Source of the DNA: Theobroma cacao
Lineage: Eukaryota > Streptophyta > Magnoliopsida > Malvales > Malvaceae
Assembly: GCF_000208745.1 (NCBI RefSeq)
Contig: NC_030851.1
Span: forward strand, 6,052,524 to 6,116,523
DNA length: 64,000 nucleotides
Direction of reading: 5' to 3'
Numbering within the stretch: the first letter of the stretch is position 1; every line of letters starts with the position of its first letter. The notes beneath the pieces are model-generated. The model was given only the letters and a program-made list of their open reading frames with translations, was not told the origin of the DNA and made no database searches. The translations under genes and the position numbers were made by a program. Positions 1 to 12,400 of this stretch are shown here, one piece after another.

Positions 1-3000
1 TTATATTTATGCATGGTGCAGCAACAAGGGGATATTGTTTGTCGCCATTGATCTAAGCAGGCCATTATCAGATCAAGGTCCCTTTGACCTTATTTTACAC
101 AAGGTTAGTATAACAACTTCTGTGAGACTTTTCCATATTCTCCGTAAGATTGGTTAAAGTAGTTGTGTTGGTTGTCCTTTCTGCAATGATTTTGAATTCT
201 TAGGCAGATTATTGGTTATATTTTTATTTTTCTTTCTTCTCTGTATGTATTGCAAATATATTCTCAACTTTCAAGTAAATGACTGATGACCCTTATGCTC
301 CTTCCAGTTGTCAGGAAAAGATTGGTGCCAAATTATTGAGGTTTGTCCTGCCAAACTCATCCTTATGTTTATTCATTTTACATTATATAAGAAAAAGAAA
401 AGGGGTGCTGCATTTTCTAGAGTTACAATTCTTGCTCTGCATTGCTGCCATACTATCGTGCTTGGATGTTAAATATGGACTAGCTGTGATTGGTTGAACA
501 CTCTACGTCAAAACTTATTTTTTCTGACACAATGTGCAGAATTCTTGCTCTCCTCATCATGAATCTTGATCAGATAGTTGAAATCGGTATCTGAAGGATT
601 GAAACAAAGTGAGAATTTTTCTTTTCGTGATTAATCTAGATGTCTTGTGTAGGACTGGCTGTTTTAGTTGAGAAAAAAAGGTTCTGTTTCTTTTTGAAAG
701 TCTCGTGAGCTCACTGATGTGGTTTGAGAACATTTATTTGGCTTAATTGTAACTTTAGTCTTTTGTAATAACAATAGTAGGGCAGATTTGACATTTGCAA
801 TATCCTTTTTGACCTAAAATTTAAGCAATTTATTGTATTGTGATGAGTACCATTTGACAAAATTGCTTCATTTCTTAAAATGTCAAATTTTAAAAAGCAT
901 TTGGGTTGTTCATCCTGAATTTCCAGCGGTCACATTTAGTGCACTATTTTGCTCATTGTATCAAGCTACTTACAAACCACATTTGATTAAAATTGTGGAA
1001 CTGACCTAAGTTACCTGGAATGCGGATTAGTTTGGTTCGCGGAACAGGAATGGGAATGTACCTACAATGTGGTATGGTGGGGGTAGTCTTCTTTAGATTG
1101 TTAAGGGTTTTTTAACCTTTTTTTTATTTGAATTTTTATTTAATTAAGATTAACTAAAATTAATGAGATAATCACTCTAATTTAAATTTTAATATTCAAA
1201 TTGGTCAACTTCAAAACTAATGGCTTTTCTAAGAAATTTTGAAAAATGTAAACAAAGTTTGTTTAAGAATTAGGGCTTTTTGGTGGTAGAATTAAGAATT
1301 ATACAAAATTTATTGCCGCCGCCACCTCCACCTATAGCCTAGGCATATAACAAATAAAAGAGATAAGTTAAAACTAAGAACTGTTATCCTCAATTCTTGT
1401 ATCTTCAAGGTGTCTCAGCCCTCGGAAGTTGTGATGGGTACTCTCAATTTCATCTCTTTACTTCTAGAAACCTATGGAATGCTTGATTGTGTGAATTGGA
1501 TTGTGAACGAGCTGCGTTTGGGATTGTGCAATTTAAGTCAAAAATGGGAAGGGGTATGCGAATTTTGGTAACTTTGGAACTGACTTTTGCCGATTTCATA
1601 TCCGTGTTCTAAAAATAAAATTTAAATTGGCAACATGTCTTTTCTTTAAATACTTGGTTCTTTTTCCTCTGATAATTTTTCATTCGAAAATTTGCGATAG
1701 CCATGTTATTATGGTAATTTTTCACTATGTAAGCAGTTGTTTTGCTGTTCGAATCCTTTTGCATAGCATTCTGATGGTTTTAGAAATAATTATGTTGTAA
1801 GACCTTGTAGAGTGGCTGACCTGTACTTTATCCATATTGAGGTTTATACTTACCAATGTGGAGCAGACATTTATGTTAACCCGCTGCCAGAGCCTGGACA
1901 GCTGGAAAATATCATCTTGCCTAAAGTATCTCTCAAAAAAGATATTAGCTAGCGGTTTCTTTTCTTATTTCCTTTTCTGCTTTTAAGTATTTATTTGGCT
2001 CCTCATCTGTCATATGCGTCTCTTGTCCCACTTATATTTATGACTGGTAGATGTTAAGTAGATCAATATCATGGAGTCCTATCTCTTTTGTTTTTGTTAC
2101 CTATGTTTTTTGCGTTTTAAACTTCTTTCAGGTGGCACAGTTACTATCTAGTGTTGAACCTTTATTTTTATGATGTTTACTTAGGTTCAGATCCTGTAGT
2201 TTGTTCTTACTTCTAACGCTGAACAATCTGTTAAGAGTTATACTTTCTGTGTTTAACTGGTAGTCTTGCACCAATAGCCAAACATGGCACTGGCAAATAT
2301 AAGGAGTATACTGAATATCTATCATGATTTTCCTCAAAGATTATATGAAGTAGAACATTTAGATGTTAGTTATTACAAATAGGTAAAGGATGATTTGTTT
2401 GAATCACCCCACCAAAGATCCTGCTTTCCAGTGCTACATTAGGTGCCAATGTAACACCTCTGACTGATTCACGGTGTAAATTGGACCAGGCACTTAGAAG
2501 GATTCTTTCATCTTCCTGTAGCACCTCTATTTGCAAAATGAAACTGCTAAAAAACTCTTCTTATTCTGGAGTTGTGACCTACTGTAAATTGTGTTTTTTC
2601 TCTGTGATTATCTTTGCTCAGGCAACCCATTTCATTCTCCCCTTTTATTCTTGAAGGACTACAGACAAACAAATCCAGAAGTAACTGTTCTTGATCCTCC
2701 AGATGCAATACGACATCTATACAATCGCCAGTCAATGCTCCAGGATGTGGTTGATTTGAACTTATCGGACTTCCATGGTAATTTTGCTATCACTATTATT
2801 GAAGTCCAGAGATATTTTTTTGACTTTTATCCTTCAAACTTTTGCTCAAAATTATCAAAGTCATTTTGTAATGGTTCTTTGTTATTGTAGGCAAAGTTGG
2901 TGTTCCAAGACAAATGGTTATCACAAAAGATCCACTATCCATCCCTGATAAAGTTATTAAAGCTGGGTTGAAATTGCCGTTAGGTATTTTCTGTTTCTAT

Positions 3001-4827
3001 TTTTTCTTTTTGTTTGTGGTGGTTGACCTCCATATCTGGTTCAAAAATTCAGACACCATTGCCAATTAATACTACGAAATCAGCATATCTCCAACATATA
3101 AGAACAGCTGGATATCACTGAGAGAAATTCATCATGATTACCTAGTCTCAGCTATTTTTGGATGCTTTTTGTGGTATATTCACAAATACTAAGAAAATTT
3201 ATGTATGAAGTGTGAGGGGAATTTATTACTAATTTGTTTTATTATTCAGTTATTAAGTATTGTGATTATTTTTAATGGTTTCTTCTGTTTGATCGATGTA
3301 TAAATTTTCATGTTTTAATTAATTGTTTCAGTTGCTAAACCACTAGTAGTGGATGGAAGCACCAAGTCACATGAGCTGTTCCTTGCGTATGATCAGTTCT
3401 CTCTGTCTGAACTTGAGCCTCCATTGGTTCTACAAGAGTTTGTTAATCATGGTATATTGTCACAATTCGTTCATGAATCTCACCATTTCTGTTGTAGCCA
3501 TCCTTATACTAATTATATGAAAACAATTTATGTTTGTCTCATCATAGGTGGTGTTCTCTTTAAAATTTATATTGTTGGTGATGCAATTAAGGTTGTCAGG
3601 CGCTTCTCTCTGCCCAATGTCAGCAAATGTGAGCTAGCAAAAGTTGCTGGTGTTTTCCCTCTTCCAAGGGTTTCATCTGCTGCAGCTTCTGCTGATGATG
3701 CAGATTTGGACCCTGGCATTGCTGGTGAGCGATTAAGATATGATATGCATACAGCATATTTACACTCATTTTTATCCGGAATTCAACTCTTCACACTTAT
3801 ATGATTACTCTTGGGTTTTACTGTGAAATGCTTATGAGGGTTTTGTGGGCTGTGTTTGCACTAATCTACCATTCTTGTTGCAGAACTTCCTCCACAACCT
3901 TTGCTGGAGAGGCTTGCAAAGGAGCTCCGTCACCGGCTGGCAAGTTATTTATTTCACCATATCAAGCTAGGTGGATGGAGTAGTATAATTTTAATTAGTT
4001 AATATAGTTAGTTATACTTTCTGTGTTTTACAGGGCCTTCAGTTGTTCAATATAGATATGATCCGAGAGCATGGGACAAGAGACATCTTTTATGTTATTG
4101 ACATTAACTACTTTCCTGGTAAGTAGACTGTAAAACTGTTAAATAATACAATTGATCTTTTTGTTTGATTTATGTTCAGTCATATTGATGTACTTTCTAC
4201 TCTTTTTCTCTCGCTTGGTTTGTGTCAATAATTATCAAATATTGGTGGCTTCTGGGAAATATTTGTTTTGCTGAAACTTGAAGGTTTAATTGGCAATATT
4301 TTTGGGCAACCTTTGGGGGAAATTGACTGGAGGCACAGAATAATTGAAAAGTGAATTGCTTTGGGATATCGGAGATTGTTTGTTGCAAATATTTGTGCTT
4401 TTCCACACCCAGGAAACATTTCAGATTAGTTTATAGGGAAGATAATTCGATGGTACACAAGAGTGGCTGTGCCGTTTTGACTATGATGTATTTGCAGTTG
4501 GATGAATAGAGCTTGAGAGGATATATGCTAGTTAAATCCTATAGGTGTTAATACTTAAATATGGCTGAAATCTCCTCTTGCATCTCCCCTCTACTAACAT
4601 CCATTCTGAGCTTCTGACTAGGTTCTTCAGAGTTAAATATAATATTGAAAATTTCAAGCCCTCCCCTTTTGCATGCTTCAAACACCTTTCTATTAGCATC
4701 AGGGATTAAAGAAGTTTTTTGCACTGCTCTCTCAGGGTATGGAAAAATGCCAGACTATGAACAGATTTTTACAGATTTTCTACTGAGCTTCGTGCAGAGC
4801 AAGTACAAGAAGAGGCCCGTTGCTTAG
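1..4827 (+). CDS. ITPK: Inositol-tetrakisphosphate 1-kinase family (ITPK), 5' end outside the window
   Basis: This is an ATP-grasp kinase that phosphorylates inositol tri-, tetra- or higher phosphates in the cytosol or nucleus, on the route to phytate and inositol pyrophosphates. Modelled exons: <1-103, 308-340, 2657-2777, 2891-2983, 3332-3451, 3548-3724, 3884-3939, 4034-4118, 4736-4827 (TAG). The first visible exon may begin at an acceptor near base 21. All phases join cleanly and give about 285 residues. Family motifs in order are [53 protein letters not shown] followed by [19 protein letters not shown] (nucleotide pocket), and [15 protein letters not shown] (metal-binding end). Compared with full-length ITPKs, roughly 60-100 N-terminal residues are missing to the left. 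Intron 2 is long (2316 bp). The intron after 3939 starts with GC instead of GT. The protein most resembles the Arabidopsis ITPK2/3 branch as I remember it; the exact paralogue is inferred. Confidence 0.93.
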
Positions 4828-5790
4828 TTGTTATATAATTGGAGCAAATATGGAGTGTACAGGATGTTTCATGCAAGTGTGGCTTCCCTTGGAGGATGGA
4901 AGAACACAATCATACTGAAATTAGTTTTAACCTCTGTAATTACTGACTGGTGTGGATGCCCTTGCCCAAGTCACTAATGTGTATGGATGGTTTTTGTTGC
5001 CATTTTAGCCAATAATACTTGTGATATATAGCAAATTTTGGGCAAAATTGGACAGGTTCAACTTACATGCGGGGTCACTTGTCACTTCCAACTTGCATGA
5101 CTGATTCTCTCGTCTTAAAGAATAAAATCCCATCATAATTCTTTTTTGGATGGTATAAAATCCCATCACATACAACACTTGTTTTTTCGCCCCTTAATTT
5201 CATCATCTTTGTTTTGTGTAGTCGGTTCTGTTTCCCCTCTTGGATTATGCTTTGAGAGCAAATAAACGAGTTGGAGGTTGAAATTGAAGAGCAATAATAT
5301 CAACGGCTGCCATTATTGTTGAGCAACTACAACCCTATCAAATTTTGTAGAAATGTTTTACTTGACTTGGTCTGAAAGAAGAACCAGACATCCCACTTCC
5401 AAAATTTTTCATTCAGCTCAGGCAAGTATTTAAATGCCAACGTTTCAGCACAAAGACTAATATGTAGTAGGGAAAGGAAAAAGATCTATCAATTTTGTGG
5501 TATATAATTTACAACATTTCTTCTGTAATAGTTTTTAATTAGAACCTCTACAAACCCCACGGATCCTCTCTCTCTAGCTCACTTACTATTCCTATTTATT
5601 TTTGGGTTGGAATCTCAATCAGACTGATGTAACAAAATAATGGCATGAGCCATGAGAGAACTGCCAAATCTTATTAATTTAAAATGTCTATACAAGGCCA
5701 GAACCTCACATATAAATTTATAAAAAATTTATGTACATAAAATACAGCTATGTACATGTTATAGACAATATACATTTATATAACTTCAGT
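4828..5790. other. Convergent intergenic region between ITPK and TOR 3' ends
   Basis: This stretch holds the 3' untranslated regions of two genes that point toward each other: ITPK from the left and TOR from the right. It is AT-rich, with no ORF that looks coding and no repeat I recognise. Candidate poly(A)-like A/T tracts occur around 5120-5180 on the + side and around 5640-5780 on the - side. Confidence 0.6.
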
Positions 5791-6438
5791 TCACCAAAAG
5801 GGACACCACCTGTAGCAAATTGAGATACATTGAGAAGTTAGGAGAGCTTAAGGAGAGTTCATAAACTGTATGAAACTTGAAACTCGACATTCAACACTAA
5901 ACACTCACACAGCAACTATAGGATTATAAGTCATTAGTGATTACTCGACTGCAGAGATGAACTTAATACTACCATTACCAGCCGATGACCAAACAGGTAT
6001 TTTCTAAATACAGAGTGGTTCGTGTTATCCATTTCAATTTCCTACGTAAATCAAAAAACTTTATATATCTAAAAAGAATCTGGCATGTGTATATATCTGG
6101 AGGATAGATGACATGTACATGCACCAAAAACTTAAGATACAGAGGGCAAGAAAAGAGATAGCAGCATCTTACCCAACATAGTTCTGGCACAAATTTTCAT
6201 GTGAAGTAGCTTGGATAATTAACTTTTGAACTTGCAGTTTAACAGATAAACCATGTTCAACTTCTCGATTATCTCCAGAAATTAAGTTGCTGTGGTCTAC
6301 TGCTTGTTGGATAGAACATGCAGGTATTGAAGAGCATGAGGAAAAATCACGTCCAGTAAGTTTGTTACTCATACGAGCCATAACCACCACAGCACGCTCA
6401 TTCAAAACCTCATTAGCATCACCAAGTTGATTAACAGC
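5791..6438 (-). other. TOR: TOR exons 56-57: FATC domain and a 19-nt terminal coding exon
   Basis: Exon 56 is 6173-6438 and exon 57 is 5791-5809. They encode [20 protein letters not shown] and the FATC tail [20 protein letters not shown] joined to GWCPFW and TGA. The FATC tip is nearly invariant in TOR kinases and its last tryptophan is needed for activity in studied members. Here it lies on a 19-nt coding exon separated by a 363-bp intron. Retention of that intron would replace WCPFW with unrelated residues. Confidence 0.88.
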
Positions 6439-9400
6439 CTACAGAGAGACCAAATTGATTTGTAAGCACCATATAACACCACAGTTTGAAATTTCTAAGA
6501 CTAACAATATCACAAACCTGAAGAAGCTCCCTTTCACGAGCCCCCCGCTGAGGATGAGCAAGCTCTTTACTGGGAGCAGTTTCTTCAGCATTTACAACAG
6601 CAGGGACATGACTAGTTGCAAACATTGACATTTGTGGAACTTCATTGAAATTGAAAAGACGCCAATTGATGAGAGGATCATGAACAAAGGCCTGAAGAAC
6701 AGTTACATTTAAAAGTCAGCTTCCTCCGTCCTATTATTTACATAAACAAGAACCAAATGTTTCCTTTAAAATAATGGATTAGAAACAATGAAAGCCAGAG
6801 TAATTTTACACAACTCTTCTCCATGTGATTTCAGGAAGAAACAAATAGCTTGAAGATATAGATCATATGCACATCCTCTTATCAACTATACTGCTGTAGT
6901 AAAAATACCCATACCTGCACTATATTGCTTCTTTTCATTTTTTTAGTATTATTGTGTATATCAGAGGATTCCCACAGTATGGCTTAATAATCAATACACT
7001 TGCCCCTGATACAAAGCTTTAATGGATCAAGAAGAGGACAAATTTTAATGATGAAAGGTTCATACCTCCATCATTGCCATAACACTATCCTTATTTGTTC
7101 GGAGGACTTGCATCACATTTTCACATGTTGAACGGAAATTGCCCTCAATACCACTGACCTCCATGGCTTTCTCAAGCATTCTAGTCAAACGGAAAGGAAC
7201 CTGGACAAAGAATTTTAATGCAAGACATTAACAGATTGTAATCCCATAGTTTTGTCCGGAGAGAAGCTACAGCACCCCCAATAACAAAAATGCAGTAATT
7301 GTATCAAAGGACATGCCTTTTCAGGGAACTTTTCCCGGTTCATAGAGGCTTCAAAGCAGTCTCCAAAATCTATGTGCAAGATCTTTCCACTGCAAAACAG
7401 GAATATGACCATGAAATACATAAAACTTTGATAACTAATACACTTTCTGCCTGTTTATTTTATACCTATAGCGGTGCAGCATGAGATTACTTGGGTGACG
7501 ATCACCTAACCCAAGGAGGTAACCAACCTGAAACAAAAGCCATTTTATCATCAACATATATCGAATCTTTTAATTTGGATTTAATCATTATATGTATAAT
7601 GCAAGTTTAGGGCTTTGATTAATTATGAAGTTCAATATCTGATATATGACAATGCTTTGCTTCCTACAAGTGCTTGAGCAAATACTTGGACCCACAATCT
7701 CAGCAAAAACTCTCCAAACTAAGTTATGATTTGTGGCCCTGAGATACCACTGCATTTACATTGAAAGCAATAATGGATAAAGAAGCTCCAGTTCTAAGCT
7801 ATCAATTACATAGTTCTGCTAGTTCTTTTAATTTAAAAACATTTTAAAAGGAACAACTGTGTGATTGCGTGTCATCTAGATAGATCTTTTACAGACTACT
7901 CTTTCTGCATAGAGCTGAGATGTATTTGCATTAAAATATATTCACTTTGCCAAATTGAGAAAATTTATTTATAAGAAACTGCAGAAACCAAAAATCCTGG
8001 ATGACTTCTCCAGTTGATATTAGGTCAATATGGCTTCAAACTAAGGGTGATACACTTTTTGTACCATTAATCACCACAGTAATGACAATATGACTTCATA
8101 GTAGGATCCAGTACTCAAAATTATTTACTAAAAAAAAAATATAGGAAGAAAAGAAAGAGGGAACTCCAAAATAACAGTGACAGTCCCTTCTACAGCTGGA
8201 CTCTTGTAGTAATTAAGGATGCACCAAAATACAAGGTAAGTACATACCATGCTCATTACAGCTAAACTTCGGGTATAATTTGTCCTCCTCTCTAGCCACA
8301 CCTCGGAAGTACGACTTTTTAACCAAAGAACCTAAGTCAAAGCCAGATTTATGCAAGTTGAGAGAAGTCAATCAATGTGACAGCAAGAATAATAAGATAG
8401 AGAGGAATATTAAGAGCACATACTCTGGCCAGATCATTTCCTTCAGTGTTTTGCAAAGCATATTCAAATACTTCAACTTTAGCAATGAGTGGTAAATGGT
8501 CATAATCAGGTGCAAAACTTAGCATATATTTGTGCTCCTGATTTAGAGTGATCTGGAACCATGAAGAACATGTAAAGTTAATTGGTGATTTTTATGCCAT
8601 AAAGCCACCAGCAAATAACACACATTATAGTAGGATCATAAAGCTAAAAGGAAGTATTTGATGAACTTCAACTGACTCTTCTGGCATCTCTGTACTCCCT
8701 AATGAGCTGGTGTAAGGTATCACAATTCGGGACCCATCCAATCAACCCACTGTTTGGAGATAGTGGTATGACATCATATCGCTGAATAGACAGATCTTTC
8801 TCTGCAGTTTTTCTAGAGTTTTCCAGCAGAGTGTTCACTAAGCCAAAAAGCTGATCGAAAATTTGACCATCAAAGGATAATTATTAGCTCTCAGTAGACG
8901 AAAGGATGCAAAATATAGTAAATTAAGGTTATGTTTAAGACAGTAGGTGCAACATATGGTTCCAAACACCAGAACATGAACCATACAATCATCAACTTGC
9001 AAGTCCGTGAAATACAAAAGGACAACGGAAAAGAAAACAGAAAATACCTGCATGACACGTTCATCTTGGCGAAGATCTTCATGTCCTTTTAGCAAGAAGG
9101 CATAATCATCACCATCACTCCCATGAATAGTCAATTTCCGGGGGCGCTGTTTGGAAGTAATGACGTCAAGCTGACGTGCAAATGATGCAATGGTTACCAC
9201 TGGTAATTCTGAAATTAAAAAATGGGTTTATTTTCAGTTACGCAACTCAGATCTATAACAAGACACCCATGTAAAACAATCATTAAGTTTACCAGCACGA
9301 TATGTCCCAGGGACTGCAAGCTCCAAATCACGGCAATCAAGCAACTCAGGAGAAACAGACTGAAGCATGTACAGTTAAAAGTTAGTGTCATTACATTAAA

Positions 9401-12400
9401 ATGTTGGGAAGAACTATAGAGACTGATACTTGCCTGCAGGTCTAGGGTAGTAAGACTTTGAAGTTGCTTGTCTATCCTCCTGAAAACATGATAATAGAGA
9501 TCCCATGCCTGAACAATTCAAAAAGTAATTAGTAGATGCCCCATGCTTCTGGTGACACAGAAAGGAAAACAGAAGAACCACCGATATCTCACAACTAGCA
9601 TCCCTATTTGACAAAGGAGTATTTATAATAGATAAAGAGCTTGAAGGACAAGCCTTAAGCTAGACAGCTTTTGATGCAAGAGTTTTCACATACATTGGTG
9701 AGAAACCTGCCCCAAACTACAAGAAGGTATAAGGACAGCAATCCCTGAAATTAGGGGACTAACCTGCCCCCAACCACAAGTAATAACATTGCTCCCCAAT
9801 AAAAACAACAGTTTCTCCTACCATAAATACCAGGTAGGAAATGACCTGAAATCTCAAATATATTTAAGATCTACTATTTAGTCATCAAACATTTTGTACC
9901 TGAGTAAGCTCGGCATCTTTTCCAGTTCTCTTATATTTCATGCAACATTCATAGGCCTGTGACAAGTCATGATGGTATGCCTGCAACACCATGATGATAA
10001 AATGAATAACTGAACATATAATCTGAAACTCTTCTAAAATGCATGGTGGATTCCAATATATCAGAACAAAAAGAAAAATCATGCTCATATCACCAGAAGA
10101 TAGGAAAAGTGGGTCTGGAATATTCAGTAATAATTATAATAATACAATCCAAAATTGCATAGAATGAACTGACTATGCATAGTTAACTGATCAAATCCTG
10201 GGGGGAAGATAAGCTAATTAATAGCAAAGAAATAAAGAGAACCTCTATGAATGCTCTCTCTTTTATGGTGGTATTGTCCCTCGTAGCCCCTTCCTCTAGC
10301 ATCTCATGTAATGGCTCCAAGACTTTCAACATCCCTTCAATGTTATGTTCACCAAAGTATAGACGACTAGCTTCTTCTAGTGCCTCATGCCATAGCTCAT
10401 GCCAAAGTATTGCAACCCTGATTAGTTCCTTTGAAACCAGTTGTGCCTGAATGAAGATGAAATCTACTTATAGATTAAACAGCTAAGAGAATAAAAGAAG
10501 GAAACTAAAGCATAAATTGATTTTAATTATTCGACCTGATCCACAAGTACACCACTGTGCTGACGCACTTTGTCAACCACTTCTTGAGCTGCTGCTTTGC
10601 GCAAATTGCTTATGGATTTACAGGCAACAAGAAGAGGGTACATGAGAGCCTGTCACAAGAATTAAGTCAGTCTAGCAAATGAAAAAGTCAAAACAATTTG
10701 AACTGCGGCAGCTACAGCACCACAAGCACCAATATAAAGTAGCAACATTCTCAGCATTTAGTTTCTTGCATTATACTATGCAACATACAAACTGACACAT
10801 TCACTTCAGAATAGGTGAAGTCCAAGTGATTGTCATACATGAGTAGAATTTCAGATGAACTGCAAAAATTCCTGTAAGGTTTGACAAAAAAATATGTTCC
10901 CACCACCCCACCCGCATAAATTGGAAAAAGAAATAGAAACACTTATCTCCCCCCTCACCCCACAAAAAAAAAAAAAAAAAGGGATTTAAACAGACTTGCA
11001 AGTTTTCAATATTTATTCTAACCTAGGAAGCACAGAAACGGACATGCAATATGGGTACAACACAATACGATCATGGGAGCCAGGTAATTTCTAAAAAAAT
11101 TAGGACACAGGTACAGCATAATACAGCAATAAAAAAATTCAATGTAAATTTAAATATTGATACTTTTCAATTAAATAAAATCAATTTCTTTACAAAGCTC
11201 TCTTGTCATTCAAAATTCAATTAAACAAAAATGTACATGAAAAATACACCAAAAAGGGTAAAGTGACCATATTAACATATTAATATCTTTTTTGGGGTTC
11301 AAAATCTTACTGTTGATCTATGTTTTTTGCTCTGGTAGTTTCCAGATTTGGGAAAGAAAATGCAAAAAAAAAAAAAAAAACCTCTTTTGCATGTTCATTC
11401 ATGTCTTGACTGTGTTCAATTTTTTCTCTTTCTCTCTTTATTTTTCTTACCTAGCTGGTGTAATTAAAAAACCCCTTTTTGCATAGGAATTTCATAAAGC
11501 TTGAGGATTGTTCCTAGGATATAGAGTCCTCTTCTTTTTTTGTTTTCTCCCAGGTTTCCTTTTCCCTCCTTGAATCTCTCAATCAGAAGCTGGAGATGAG
11601 AGATGGTATATAAGAAGTGGAACTCACTTGAATAGAGATAGTGAAACTCTATCAGAGGTCAGGGGCAAGTACAGCAAACAGGGGTTCTCAATTCCCAAAG
11701 AGCAACTGGGAAATCTAAACTTTTTTTGCATGTCCCCATGTGTCCAACACGTATCCCCATGTTGAAGGCATGTCTGTGTTGGACACGTGTCTGACACTAG
11801 TACGCAAGGGTAAACGGGGTGTCCATGCTTTATAGATTCTAACTCCCTATTTAAATCCTTATGGGATCCATTAACAGTCTTAGATTAATTATGTCAAAAA
11901 GTGATTAGGCTTAGGACAGCAGGCTACATTAAGGAGGGCCTAAACAGATGTTAAGGTTTTTACTGTATCATAAATGATATGACAACCTCTCTTCCTTATG
12001 TAACTAAGTTTGGCCATCTGTCATAATTTAGACCTTCCACATCAGTGGGAAAAGGGCTTTGTTTGTTATAATTGTTGTGGCTGTCCTAATTTAAGAGTAC
12101 AACAAGATAATCTCCTTTTGATTGACTGATTTCGGTCACTTGGCACAATTTTGCAAGTCCAGATACAAACTCTTGTTTTATTAGTCACAACACATTCTAC
12201 ATCCTTTCAACTTGCACCATAAATAATCACTCAAATTATTTACCAATTTGGCACTCATTAACTTTCACACTTTTCTACTCAGCAACCAGAACTCTCCCAT
12301 TTTCCCACACAGCAACACTTCCACTTGCTTTGCATCCTACCATATTATCTCATCCTATTATCCACATTAGACCTGGCAATTTTGAATACGACACGTTAAC

